Source: Alphaproteobacteria bacterium | GTDB taxonomy: Bacteria; Pseudomonadota; Alphaproteobacteria; CAAGCB01; CAG-977 | Direction of reading: 5' to 3' | NCBI GenBank assembly: GCA_900768845.1 | Contig: CAAGEK010000020.1 | Coordinates: 1 to 64,000, forward strand | DNA length: 64,000 nucleotides | Part shown: piece after piece, positions 46,449 through 55,274 of the stretch | Position numbering within the stretch: position 1 is the first letter of the stretch | Layout of the letters: each line of letters opens with the position of its first letter | The notes under the pieces: generated by a model | The model's input: only the letters and a program-made list of their open reading frames with translations | The model's database searches: none | Told to the model about the DNA's origin: nothing | Program-made: the position numbers and the translations under genes

Positions 46449-47174
46449 ATGACAAAACAAGAACGGAAAAATATCGATTTCATATTTGAACAATGCCCCG
46501 AATTGTTGTCAACGGGCAGCAAAGAGCAGTATGCCCGATATGTAAAAACCATATTTCCATCAAGCTCTACACATTCGATATTTTTTCACGGCGGCAGGAA
46601 AGGTATCGAAAAATTCATCGCCCCCTCGGATAAGGACGCTTTTAAAAAGAACAAAGGCGTTCACAGCGGAACAAAAGATTACGGCATTTATTTCACTGCG
46701 GATAAATCTTTGGCGAAAAATTACGCGAAGGGACATCCGAAAAACAACCGCCGGATTTATGCGGTCGTGCTGAATATGCAAAATCCGCTTAAAACGGATG
46801 CGTGGTTCGCTTTGAACATCCGGCGGGCTTTAGGGGATAAAAGCGTGTTCAATCCGCAAAGCATCACACAGGACGATTACGACAGATTCATCGCCCCGCA
46901 AAATCACGACAGCGTTTTATGGCACGGAGAAAAAGGCGAGGCCGTCGTTTTCGATCCTGAACAGATTCATATTCTGGGATCCGGAAAAGACGTAAGAATG
47001 TTCGGAAAATGGGTTGAAATTCAAGAACGGCTTGCCGGAAAAAAACGCGAGGCGTTTTCCTTAAAACCGTTTTCTCCGAAAGAAACCGTGCAAGAAACGG
47101 CGCGTCCGGCGTGTCGGGACATCCCTTCTTCAAGCGTATTGAATCTGCTTCGCCGAAAAAGGCAAAACGGCTGA
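46449..47174 (+). CDS. Putative ADP-ribosyltransferase (ART-PolyVal-like), stand-alone
   Basis: The 241-residue product shows an H-Y-E-type ADP-ribosyltransferase pattern: SIFFHGGRKGIEKF (His47), GTKDYGIYFTADKSLAKNYA (Tyr81), RIYAVVLNMQNPL, and GEAVVFDPEQIHILGS with Glu164 or Glu171. This order matches the small ART domains found in phage polyvalent proteins and related toxins. Here the domain is not fused to others, and the tail from about residue 195 is a basic linker ending in LLRRKRQNG. There is no signal peptide and no adjacent antitoxin-like gene on the same strand. Target and role are unknown. Confidence 0.75.
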   Translation: MTKQERKNIDFIFEQCPELLSTGSKEQYARYVKTIFPSSSTHSIFFHGGRKGIEKFIAPSDKDAFKKNKGVHSGTKDYGIYFTADKSLAKNYAKGHPKNNRRIYAVVLNMQNPLKTDAWFALNIRRALGDKSVFNPQSITQDDYDRFIAPQNHDSVLWHGEKGEAVVFDPEQIHILGSGKDVRMFGKWVEIQERLAGKKREAFSLKPFSPKETVQETARPACRDIPSSSVLNLLRRKRQNG

Positions 47175-47293
47175 TTTTCGCGCCGCCATCCTTTTCAAAA
47201 TCCGTTGTATCCTCAACGGCCAGTCGTCTAAAGCCGTTCCAATGGAACGCACCGGCATACCCCGTTTTTTCCCTTTATGCGCCTGTTTTTTTC

Positions 47294-47884
47294 TCAAATG
47301 CGGGCGCGCAATGCCGCTTGAATCGTGCCGTCGTCCAGATAATCCAATTCCCCTCCGACGGGAATCCCGCGGGCAAGGGATGAAATCTTCACGTTTTTCC
47401 CCTGCATCCGTTCGGAAATGTAATGTCCCGTCGTCTGACCGTCGACGGTGGCGGGCAAAGCCAAAATCAATTCGACGGATTCCATGGTGCGAATCCTGTT
47501 TTCCAAGACCTGCAAGTGCAAATCGTCCGGCCCCGTCCCTTCAATCGGCGACAACAGCCCGCCCAAAACGTGATACCTGCCGCGAAACGCCCCCGAACGT
47601 TCCATCGCCCACAAATCGGACACGTCGCGAACAATGCAAATGACGTTTTCATCACGGCGGACGTCCGAACATATCGAACACGGATCGTATGTGTCCAAAT
47701 TACCGCAAACGGAACACGTTTTTACGTTCGCCAACACGTCTTCCATTGCGGCGACCAGCGGAACCAAATGCGTTTCACGCTTTTTGATCAGATACAAAGC
47801 CGCACGGCGCGCCGAACGGGAACCGAGCCCCGGCAGTCGGGACAACAGCTTTATCAGCGTTTCAATTTCCGTGCCGCTCAACAC
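47294..47884 (-). CDS. recR: Recombination protein RecR
   Basis: RecR works with RecO and RecF to load RecA on gapped DNA. The 196-residue product has a helix-hairpin-helix start (LSRLPGLGSRSARRAAL), a zinc-binding site CSVCGNLDTYDPCSIC and a Toprim domain with ICIVRDVSDLWAME and GGLLSPIEGTGPDDL. It is the last gene of dnaX-ybaB-recR, 12 bases after ybaB. Confidence 0.96.
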   Translation of the reverse strand: MLSGTEIETLIKLLSRLPGLGSRSARRAALYLIKKRETHLVPLVAAMEDVLANVKTCSVCGNLDTYDPCSICSDVRRDENVICIVRDVSDLWAMERSGAFRGRYHVLGGLLSPIEGTGPDDLHLQVLENRIRTMESVELILALPATVDGQTTGHYISERMQGKNVKISSLARGIPVGGELDYLDDGTIQAALRARI

Positions 47885-47896
47885 TCGCCCCCTTTG

Positions 47897-48196
47897 TTAA
47901 AAAGGCAGACCGAAACCGCCCGTCACGGACTTCATTTCCTCGCCCAGACGCTCTTCGGATTTTCCGCGTGCGTCGTTAAACGCGGCGACCAGCAAATCTT
48001 CCAGAACGCCGACGTCGTCCGTCAAAGAAGGATCGATCGAAACTTTTTTCACAACGCCGCGACACGTCATGACAACCTGAACAAGTCCGCCGCCCGAATT
48101 TCCCGTCACCTCGATTTTTGCGGCTTCGTCCTGTTTGGACATTAAAACCTGTTGCATTTCCTTTGCTTTTTTCAACAGCTCGTTAAAATCGGGCAT
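47897..48196 (-). CDS. ybaB: YbaB/EbfC family nucleoid-associated protein
   Basis: Small dimeric DNA-binding proteins of this family lie between dnaX and recR. The 99-residue product begins MPDFNELLKKAKEMQQVL and has GGLVQVVMTCRG and a DLLVAAFNDA segment, all standard. The start at 48196 has GAGGAGG upstream; the longer frame runs into dnaX and is spurious. Confidence 0.95.
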   Translation of the reverse strand: MPDFNELLKKAKEMQQVLMSKQDEAAKIEVTGNSGGGLVQVVMTCRGVVKKVSIDPSLTDDVGVLEDLLVAAFNDARGKSEERLGEEMKSVTGGFGLPF

Positions 48197-48197
48197 T

Positions 48198-49919
48198 TCA
48201 TTCCTCCTCATCGTGTAAAACCGGCATATCACCGTCATCCGCTTCGGGCAAATCGACTTCGATACCCTTTTGCAAGCGGATCGTGTCAATGCGCGCCGCC
48301 GGAAAAGTTTTGATCACCGCCGTAACCAAAGGATGCACCGACAGGGCTTTCCTTAAATTCTCTTCATTTTTTTTGGCTTCCTGCACCAAAGTCATTCCGC
48401 CGGCACGGTTGACGACGGAAACCACCCAGCGTCTTCCCGTCCATTCCGAAAGCTTTTCCGTCAGTTCGCCCGCCAAATTCGCAGGAGCCTTTTCCAGCGG
48501 ATAAAAATCGATGCGGCCGAATTCGAAATGAACGATACTGACATAGTTTTCCAAATTGAACGCCAGCATCATCTCGTTTTGCTTATACGCATACGCGACG
48601 ACATCCGCCAAAGAATTCAAACGGGGCTGGCTTTTGGAAACGGCCGGCGACGGGACGGACAACCCGCCCGCGGCGGCGCGGATCCCGCTCCAATCGGATT
48701 GCGCCGGCGCGCCGGAAGACGATGCGGGGGAAGAAGACGGAAGCGACGCCGGCATTTTTCCCGAACGCAACGATCCGACAACCTCCGCCGGCGAAGGCAG
48801 ATCCGCCGCATACGCCAGACGGATCAGCAACATTTCCGCGGCCTGCTTTGCGGAAGGGGCGGTCTGCGTTTCGGAAACGCCCTTTAACAGCATTTGCCAT
48901 GTACGGGTCAAAACCGGCATTGACAGCTTTTTTGAAAGCTCCGCCCCGCGCTCCCTTTCGGAAGCGGCCATTGACGGGTCGTCCGCCAGTTCGGGGGCGA
49001 TTTTCGTCCGCGTCAGCCAATGCGTCAAATCCAGCAAATCCTGCAAAACGACCAAAGGATCGGCTCCCGACGCATACTGTGCGCCGAATTGTTCCAACGC
49101 CGCCTTGATGTCGCCCTGCATCACCCGTTCAAACAAATCGAATATGGCGGCGCGGTCGGCCAGACCGATCATCGCACGCACGAATTCCGCCGTCACGTTG
49201 CCGCCGCCGTGCGCAATCGCCTGATCCAACAAAGACAAACCGTCGCGCACGGAACCGTCCGCGGCTCGCGCAATCAAACGCAAAGCCTCCTCTTCGGCCT
49301 GCAACCCCTCTTTTTCAATGATGCCGGCGAAATGGGCTGCCAGCTCGTCAACTTCGACGCGGCGCAGGTCGAAACGCTGGCAACGCGACAGAACCGTCGT
49401 CGGCACTTTACGGATTTCCGTCGTCGCAAAAATGAATTTGACGCGTTCGGGCGGTTCTTCCAACGTTTTCAAAAGCGCGTTGAACGCCTGCTTCGTCAAC
49501 ATATGGACTTCGTCGATGATGTAGATTTTAAAACGGGCGGACGTCGGGTTGTAACGCGTCGTTTCAATGATTTCGCGCACATTGTCAACACCCGTGTTGG
49601 ACGCCGCGTCGATTTCAATGACGTCGACATGGCGGTCTTCCGCAATCGCCCTGCAATGTTCGCAAACGCCGCACGGCTCGGTCGTCATGCCGCCTTTTCC
49701 GTCCGGACCGACACAGTTCAACGCACGGGCGATGATACGCGCCGAAGTCGTTTTGCCCACGCCGCGAATGCCGGTCAGGATGTATGCTTGAGCCAAACGT
49801 CCGGTGTCAATCGCATTTTTCAACGTCCTGACAAGGGCTTCCTGACCGATCAGGTCGGCAAAGGTCGTCGGACGGTATTTCCGCGCCAACACGCGGTATT
49901 TCTTATCGGTATCGGTCAT
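48198..49919 (-). CDS. dnaX: DNA polymerase III subunit gamma/tau
   Basis: DnaX is the clamp-loader ATPase. The 573-residue product has the Walker A GIRGVGKTTSA, a zinc module with CVGPDG.. TEPCGVCEHC, IYIIDEVHML and FIFATTEIRKVPTTVLSRCQRFDL. The C-terminal part carries an Ala/Ser/Pro-rich linker near residues 390-430 and ends EADDGDMPVLHDEEE. The gene overlaps nothing and precedes ybaB by one base. The SRP RNA gene lies just upstream. Confidence 0.96.
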   Translation of the reverse strand: MTDTDKKYRVLARKYRPTTFADLIGQEALVRTLKNAIDTGRLAQAYILTGIRGVGKTTSARIIARALNCVGPDGKGGMTTEPCGVCEHCRAIAEDRHVDVIEIDAASNTGVDNVREIIETTRYNPTSARFKIYIIDEVHMLTKQAFNALLKTLEEPPERVKFIFATTEIRKVPTTVLSRCQRFDLRRVEVDELAAHFAGIIEKEGLQAEEEALRLIARAADGSVRDGLSLLDQAIAHGGGNVTAEFVRAMIGLADRAAIFDLFERVMQGDIKAALEQFGAQYASGADPLVVLQDLLDLTHWLTRTKIAPELADDPSMAASERERGAELSKKLSMPVLTRTWQMLLKGVSETQTAPSAKQAAEMLLIRLAYAADLPSPAEVVGSLRSGKMPASLPSSSPASSSGAPAQSDWSGIRAAAGGLSVPSPAVSKSQPRLNSLADVVAYAYKQNEMMLAFNLENYVSIVHFEFGRIDFYPLEKAPANLAGELTEKLSEWTGRRWVVSVVNRAGGMTLVQEAKKNEENLRKALSVHPLVTAVIKTFPAARIDTIRLQKGIEVDLPEADDGDMPVLHDEEE

Positions 49920-49959
49920 TTTTTTTCAAACGCGGGGCTTTATGCGGAAATAAAATAAA

Positions 49960-50056
49960 AAGGAAACCGGATGACGACCCGTTCCGAACCGTTACGGCTG
50001 CTTTCTTCCGAACCTGACCGGATTGGCGGCGGGAACGCCCGCTCCGATTTCCCGTC
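49960..50056 (-). ncRNA. ffs: Signal recognition particle RNA (4.5S)
   Basis: Read on the minus strand, the segment contains GGTCAGG, TTCGGAAGAAAGCAGCC and GTAACGG, equal to the conserved apical loop and asymmetric loop of bacterial SRP RNA. A terminal stem GGAAATCGG (50052-50044) with CCGGTTTCC (49970-49962) closes the molecule, and a T-rich stretch follows. Position upstream of dnaX is typical of alphaproteobacteria. Ends are estimated from the stem and promoter. Confidence 0.85.
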
Positions 50057-50061
50057 TTTTA

Positions 50062-50089
50062 TTTATATTTATTTTGTACGGTTTGGCAA
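50062..50089 (-). promoter_or_regulatory. ffs promoter
   Basis: On the minus strand TTGCCA (50089-50084) and TATAAA (50067-50062) are 16 bases apart and end about 6 bases before the estimated 5' end of the SRP RNA. Confidence 0.65.
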
Positions 50090-50222
50090 GAAGAACTTTG
50101 CAGACTTAAAAAAAAGACTCCGAAACGCACGGCATTCCGCCGTTTTTTCATCAACGCTTGACATTTGCGCCAAGTTCTGTTTTTCCTGTTTCACAATTCA
50201 ATTTCTTGGAGATGCAAACAGT

Positions 50223-51164
50223 ATGGCTCAAGCTATCGTTTTCCCCGGACAGGGGTCTCAGGCCGTCGGAATGGGCAAGGAACTGGCAGACGCGTTCACA
50301 ATCGCCCGCGAAGTCTTTTTGGAAGTCGACGACGCCCTTTCTCAGAATTTAAGCAAACTGATGTTCGACGGCCCCGCCGAAGAATTGCAGCTGACCGAAA
50401 ACGCCCAGCCCGCTTTGATGGCCGTCAGCATGGCGGTCGTCCGCATTCTTCAGCACGAAGGAAAAATCGTTCTGGCCGACAGGTTCGCTTTCGGCGCGGG
50501 ACATTCCTTGGGCGAATATTCCGCTTTGTGCGCGGCCGGAGCGTTTGACGTAACGACGGCCGCCCGTTTGCTCAGAACCCGCGGACAGGCCATGCAAAAA
50601 GCCGTTCCCGTCGGACAGGGCGGCATGGCGGCTTTAATCGGCGTCGACCTGCCTTTGGCTCAGGAAATCGCGGAACAAGCCGCTCGGGGCGACGTTTGCG
50701 TCGCGGCGAACGACAACGCCCCCGGACAGGTCGTCATCAGCGGCACGGCGGCGGCGATCGACCGCGCCGTTGAAATCGCCGCGGCAAAAGGCGTTAAACG
50801 CGCCGTCAAACTGGCCGTCAGCGCGCCGTTCCACAGCCCGTTGATGCAACCCGCCGCCGATGCGATGGCCGAAGCGTTGGCCGGCGTCGAAATTCACGCC
50901 CCCCGCTTCCCGATTATCGCAAACGTAACGGCGGCTCCCGTTTCCGATCCGGAGGAAATCCGCCGTTTGCTGGTGGCTCAGGTCACGGGATCCGTCCGTT
51001 GGCGCGAAAGCATGCTGTATTTGCAATCGCAGGGCGTCGATACGCTGGTTGAAGCCGGTTCGGGCAAAGTCCTGACGGGCATGGCGAAGCGCATCCACCC
51101 AGAATTGAAGGGAATCGCCTTAAATTCCGTCGCGGATATTGAAGAATATCTGAAAACGAACTAA
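50223..51164 (+). CDS. fabD: Malonyl-CoA:ACP transacylase
   Basis: FabD loads malonyl onto acyl carrier protein for fatty acid synthesis. The 313-residue product begins MAQAIVFPGQGSQAVGMGKEL and has the nucleophile GHSLGEYSAL and the histidine in SAPFHSPLM. The ATG at 50223 fits the family length; the upstream frame runs antisense through the SRP RNA. It begins the fabD-fabG-acpP-fabF-mltG series. Confidence 0.97.
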   Translation: MAQAIVFPGQGSQAVGMGKELADAFTIAREVFLEVDDALSQNLSKLMFDGPAEELQLTENAQPALMAVSMAVVRILQHEGKIVLADRFAFGAGHSLGEYSALCAAGAFDVTTAARLLRTRGQAMQKAVPVGQGGMAALIGVDLPLAQEIAEQAARGDVCVAANDNAPGQVVISGTAAAIDRAVEIAAAKGVKRAVKLAVSAPFHSPLMQPAADAMAEALAGVEIHAPRFPIIANVTAAPVSDPEEIRRLLVAQVTGSVRWRESMLYLQSQGVDTLVEAGSGKVLTGMAKRIHPELKGIALNSVADIEEYLKTN

Positions 51165-51206
51165 AATCCGTTCCCGCAACTTCAAACTTATTAAGGAAAC
51201 ACGTTA

Positions 51207-51944
51207 ATGTTGGATTTCACAGGTAAATGCGCTCTGGTCACCGGAGCGACGGGCGGTATCGGCCGCGTGGTCGTCAAAACGTTGCATGACAACGGCGCGA
51301 CGGTCATTCTGACCGATATGAATCAGGAAGCGTTGGACGCTTTCGCCGCCGAATTGAAAGAAAGGGTTTTCGCTTTTTCCTGCAATTTGAGCGATCCTTC
51401 CGATATAGACGCTCTGATCGCCAAGTCGGAAAAAGCCGCCGGAGCCATTGACATTCTGATCAACAACGCCGGATTGACCAAAGACAATCTGTTCATGCGC
51501 ATGAAGGACGAAGATTGGGATTTGGTTTTGAAAGTCAACTTGACCGCGGGATTCCGTCTGGCTCGCGCCGCCATCAAAGGCATGATGAAACGCCGTTACG
51601 GCCGTATCGTCAGCATGGCTTCGATCGTCGGCGTCACGGGCAACCCCGGACAGGCGAACTATTCGGCTTCCAAAGCGGGCTTGATCGCCATGACGAAATG
51701 TCTGGCCGCCGAAGTCGCATCACGCGGCATTACGGCGAACTGCGTCGCCCCGGGCTTTATCAAAACGGCCATGACGGACGCTTTGCCCGAAGAAGCGAAG
51801 GAAAAATTAACCCGCAACATTCCGATGGCTCGCCTCGGCCTGCCTCAGGACGTTGCAAACGCCGTCGCTTTTCTGGCCAGCGACGAAGCATCGTACATCA
51901 CCGGTCAAACCATTCATGTGAACGGCGGTATGGCGATGATTTAA
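51207..51944 (+). CDS. fabG: 3-oxoacyl-ACP reductase
   Basis: FabG reduces 3-ketoacyl-ACP with NADPH. The 245-residue short-chain dehydrogenase has GATGGIG, NNAG, the catalytic Ser in VSMASIVG and Tyr-Lys in YSASKAG, and ends in GGMAMI. AAGGAAAC precedes the ATG. Follows fabD by 42 bases. Confidence 0.97.
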   Translation: MLDFTGKCALVTGATGGIGRVVVKTLHDNGATVILTDMNQEALDAFAAELKERVFAFSCNLSDPSDIDALIAKSEKAAGAIDILINNAGLTKDNLFMRMKDEDWDLVLKVNLTAGFRLARAAIKGMMKRRYGRIVSMASIVGVTGNPGQANYSASKAGLIAMTKCLAAEVASRGITANCVAPGFIKTAMTDALPEEAKEKLTRNIPMARLGLPQDVANAVAFLASDEASYITGQTIHVNGGMAMI

Positions 51945-52114
51945 CGGCGTTCTTTCCCCGAAAGGGAAAAATACCGTCAAAAACAATCCCTTTTTTTGCA
52001 AAATCCGACTTCTAAGACTGGAAAAAGCAAAAAAAGCGTGATATAGAATAAACTTTCTTGAGGTGGGAAAACCCTGCGGGGTCGGAACACTTTAGTTTAA
52101 CAGAGGAACACAAA

Positions 52115-52348
52115 ATGAGTGATATTGCCGAACGCGTAAAGAAAATTGTCATCGAACACTTGGGCGTCGAACCCGCCAAGGTTACGGACAGCTCCAGCTT
52201 CATCGACGATCTGGGTGCCGACAGCCTTGACACCGTCGAACTGGTCATGGCGTTTGAAGAAGAATTCTCCGTCGAAATCCCCGACGATGCCGCGGAAAAG
52301 ATTCTGACGGTTCAGGATGCAATCGACTACATCAGCAAGCATTCTTAA
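52115..52348 (+). CDS. acpP: Acyl carrier protein
   Basis: The 77-residue acidic protein carries the phosphopantetheine attachment motif [14 protein letters not shown] and ends [16 protein letters not shown] precedes the ATG at 52115. It lies in a 500-base interval between fabG and fabF with a likely promoter upstream (TATAGA near 52042). Confidence 0.98.
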   Translation: MSDIAERVKKIVIEHLGVEPAKVTDSSSFIDDLGADSLDTVELVMAFEEEFSVEIPDDAAEKILTVQDAIDYISKHS

Positions 52349-52361
52349 TATTTCCGTTTCC

Positions 52362-52396
52362 GTGCCGGTTTCCCGAATTCGGGGAATCGGCACTTC
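52362..52396 (+). terminator. Hairpin between acpP and fabF, possible attenuator
   Basis: GTGCCGGTTTCCC (52362-52374) pairs with GGGGAATCGGCAC (52381-52393) with one mismatch-like G-T pair around GAATTC; the tail is only partly T-rich. It may reduce fabF relative to acpP. Confidence 0.55.
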
Positions 52397-52446
52397 TTCA
52401 ATCTAAAAGCGATAAAACCGCTTTTATACACATCTGAGGTCGAGTT

Positions 52447-53709
52447 ATGAGAAGAGTCGTCGTTACAGGTATCGGAATGCTTTCGCCAATGGGGCGCGGC
52501 GTGGACGTAACATGGCAGGGGATTATCAACGGGAAATCCGCCATTCGTCCCGTTGACCGTTATGACGTTTCACAGTCGACGGCAAAAATCGCCGGACAGG
52601 TTCCCTTTGGCAAAGGCATTGCCGGACTTTTCGATCCCGACGAAGTTTTGCCGCCCAAGGAACAACGCCGCGTTGATCCGTTCATTTTGTACGGCTTGTG
52701 CGCCGGAACGGACGCCGTTGAAGATTCGGGATGGAAACCGGAAACCGACGAAGACCGTTTCCGCACCGGCGTCATGATCGGCGCGGGCATCGGCGGTCTG
52801 ACCTCCATTTCCGACAGCGCGGTTACGTTGAAAGAAGGCGGGCCGCGCAAAATCAGCCCCTTCTTCATTCCGTCCTGTCTGATCAACCTGATTTCCGGAC
52901 AATTGTCGATCAAGTACGGTTTTTACGGTCCGAACCATTCCGTCGTCACGGCTTGCGCGACGGGGACGCACGCCATCGGCGACGCCGCCCGCCTGATCAT
53001 GTGGGGTGACGCCGACGTTATGGTCGCCGGCGGCGCGGAAGCCGCGGTGCATCCGCTGGCCATGGCGGGATTCGCCCAAGCCAAGGCCTTGTCGACGCAT
53101 TACAACGACACTCCGGAAAAAGCGTCCCGCCCGTGGGACAAAGGTCATGACGGCTTTGTCATGGGCGAAGGTGCGGGCGTCGTCGTTTTGGAAGAATACG
53201 AACACGCCAAGGCACGCGGTGCGAAAATTTACGGCGAAGTCATCGGATACGGGTTATCCGGCGACGGATATCACGTCACGGCTCCGGCCGCAGACAGCCG
53301 CGGTTCCAAACACGCGATGAAAATGGCGTTGAAAAACGCGCAAATCAATCCCGAAGAAATCGATTACATCAACGCGCACGGAACGTCCACGCCCGTCGGC
53401 GACGGACTGGAAGCCAACGCCGTCAAAGCGATTTTCGGCGATCACGCGTCGAAACTGGCCATGTCTTCAACGAAATCCAGCATCGGCCACCTGTTGGGTG
53501 CGGCCGGCGCGGTCGAAGCCATCTTTTGCATCAAAGCGTTGCAAGACGGTATCCTGCCTCCGACATTGAACTTGGAAGATCCCGTCGAAGAAGCCGCGGG
53601 TCTGGATTTGGTTCCCTTGAAGGCCAAAGAACGCAAGCTGAAAACCGTTATGTCCAATTCGTTCGGTTTCGGCGGAACGAACGCTTCTTTGATCCTCAGA
53701 GCCGTTTGA
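52447..53709 (+). CDS. fabF: 3-oxoacyl-ACP synthase II
   Basis: FabF condenses malonyl-ACP with acyl-ACP. The 420-residue product begins RRVVVTGIGMLSPMG and has the active-site cysteine in VTACATGTHAIGDA, then YINAHGTSTPVGD and STKSSIGHLLGAAG with the two catalytic histidines. It is followed by mltG after ten bases. Confidence 0.97.
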   Translation: MRRVVVTGIGMLSPMGRGVDVTWQGIINGKSAIRPVDRYDVSQSTAKIAGQVPFGKGIAGLFDPDEVLPPKEQRRVDPFILYGLCAGTDAVEDSGWKPETDEDRFRTGVMIGAGIGGLTSISDSAVTLKEGGPRKISPFFIPSCLINLISGQLSIKYGFYGPNHSVVTACATGTHAIGDAARLIMWGDADVMVAGGAEAAVHPLAMAGFAQAKALSTHYNDTPEKASRPWDKGHDGFVMGEGAGVVVLEEYEHAKARGAKIYGEVIGYGLSGDGYHVTAPAADSRGSKHAMKMALKNAQINPEEIDYINAHGTSTPVGDGLEANAVKAIFGDHASKLAMSSTKSSIGHLLGAAGAVEAIFCIKALQDGILPPTLNLEDPVEEAAGLDLVPLKAKERKLKTVMSNSFGFGGTNASLILRAV

Positions 53710-53719
53710 GGCTTCGGCA

Positions 53720-55252
53720 ATGGCCGGACGCCGCCCTGTTTTAACGCTTCTTCTGCTGTTGGCGATTTGCCTCAGCGGTGGAAGCGTTTTCAGTTTTTAC
53801 GGTTTGTTGTACGAGCAAAACAAAAAGCTGGAACCGACGGTTATTTTGGTCGAAAAAGGCGTTTCAATGGGTGAAATCGCCGGCCAGTTGAAAAAAGACG
53901 AGCTGATTAAAAGCGTTTCCGTTTTCAAGGTCGCCGCACGGCTGTCGGGGAAATCGACACGTCTGCGCGCCGGAGAATACCGGATTCCTCCGCGTGCCAG
54001 CACAAAAATGATTTTGGACATTCTGGTCAACGGTCAAAACGTCGTCCGGCGCATAACCGTGCCCGAAGGAAAAACCAGCGCGCAAATATTCGATTTGCTG
54101 TTGCAAACGGCGGGACTGACGGGCGATTTGCCTCCCGTTCCGCCGAACGGTACGCTGTTACCCGAAACATACACTTTTTCTTACGGTGTTCCGCGCACGG
54201 TCATTTTGCAAAGAATGCGCGAAAGCATGACAAAAACCGTTGACGACCTGTGGCCGTACCGCGACCCCGACTTGCCTTATACGACAAAAAACGAAGCGTT
54301 GACGCTGGCTTCCATCGTCGAAAAGGAAACATCCGTTCCCGAAGAACGTCCCCGTATCGCCGGCGTTTTCATCAACAGGTTGAAACAGGGAATGCGTTTG
54401 CAAACGGATCCGACCGTCATTTACGCAATCACGGACGGCACGATGGATCTCAGCCGCCGCCTGACACACGCCGATTTGCGTGTCGACCACCCGTTCAACA
54501 CCTATACGCGCAAAGGGTTGCCTCCCGCGCCGATCTGCAATCCGGGGAGGGATTCGATTCTAGCGGTTTTAAAGCCGGCGAAGACGGATGAAATCTATTT
54601 TGTCGCCGACGGAACGGGCGGGCATACCTTTTCCAAAACCTTTGCCCAGCATAAACGCAACATCGCGGCATGGAAACGGGCGCGAAGGAAAAAACGTCTG
54701 GCTTTCAAACAACAGGCAAACAAAAAAAACATATCCAAACCGTCTTTGAAAAAAGCTTCCGCTTCGCACCCCGCGCCGGCAAAAGGGCAAACGTCGCCGC
54801 AAAACGACACGGTCGCCATAAACTCGATTGACGAAGCGACGGCCATCGCCCTTGATCCTTCGGAAGTTTCGGCGAATCTGATGGAAGACCTGATCAAAGA
54901 CGATCCGGCGGAAAAGGCCGTTCCGGAAAAAGCGAAAAAAGAACGGAAAGCGAAACCTGAAAAAGCGACGGCAAAATCCAAACAGGAAACCAAACGGAAA
55001 GACGCCGTTTCCAAACCGGACGGAACCGCATCGAAACCGAAATCAAAAACCGAAGCGGCCGTGAAATCGAAGTCTGCGGCAAAAGCGGCGAAACCCGCAA
55101 CAAAAGCCAAACCCGTACCGGCGGAAAAGAAAGCGCAAAGTCCCGCCGCCGTGCCCCAAACGCCTGAAAATGCCGCGAAAAACAAACCGGCCGCCGCGAA
55201 AAAGCCTGCTTCCGCCCTGACAAAAGCCCCTCAAAAAGAAAAGCCTAATTGA
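53720..55252 (+). CDS. mltG: Endolytic murein transglycosylase with long lysine/alanine-rich tail
   Basis: MltG is a membrane-bound enzyme that cuts nascent glycan strands and so helps set their length. The 510-residue product has an N-terminal membrane helix (about residues 7-29), a LysM-like part and the YceG domain with LASIVEKETSVPEERPRIAGVF, where the glutamate is catalytic, and LQTDPTVIYAI. The conserved domain ends near residue 330. The remaining 180 residues are Lys, Ala, Pro and Glu-rich and of low complexity, with no known counterpart in E. coli MltG. Downstream of fabF, as in many proteobacteria. Confidence 0.94.
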   Translation: MAGRRPVLTLLLLLAICLSGGSVFSFYGLLYEQNKKLEPTVILVEKGVSMGEIAGQLKKDELIKSVSVFKVAARLSGKSTRLRAGEYRIPPRASTKMILDILVNGQNVVRRITVPEGKTSAQIFDLLLQTAGLTGDLPPVPPNGTLLPETYTFSYGVPRTVILQRMRESMTKTVDDLWPYRDPDLPYTTKNEALTLASIVEKETSVPEERPRIAGVFINRLKQGMRLQTDPTVIYAITDGTMDLSRRLTHADLRVDHPFNTYTRKGLPPAPICNPGRDSILAVLKPAKTDEIYFVADGTGGHTFSKTFAQHKRNIAAWKRARRKKRLAFKQQANKKNISKPSLKKASASHPAPAKGQTSPQNDTVAINSIDEATAIALDPSEVSANLMEDLIKDDPAEKAVPEKAKKERKAKPEKATAKSKQETKRKDAVSKPDGTASKPKSKTEAAVKSKSAAKAAKPATKAKPVPAEKKAQSPAAVPQTPENAAKNKPAAAKKPASALTKAPQKEKPN

Positions 55253-55274
55253 TTTTTCGGGAGGTATTCCGGAT

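Noticed and set aside
50158..50186. fabD promoter with a consensus TTGACA
   Set aside because: The -35 at 50158-50163 is perfect, but no acceptable -10 lies 16-18 bases downstream.
49971..50222. Longer fabD start
   Set aside because: It would be encoded antisense to the SRP RNA and has no FabD similarity.
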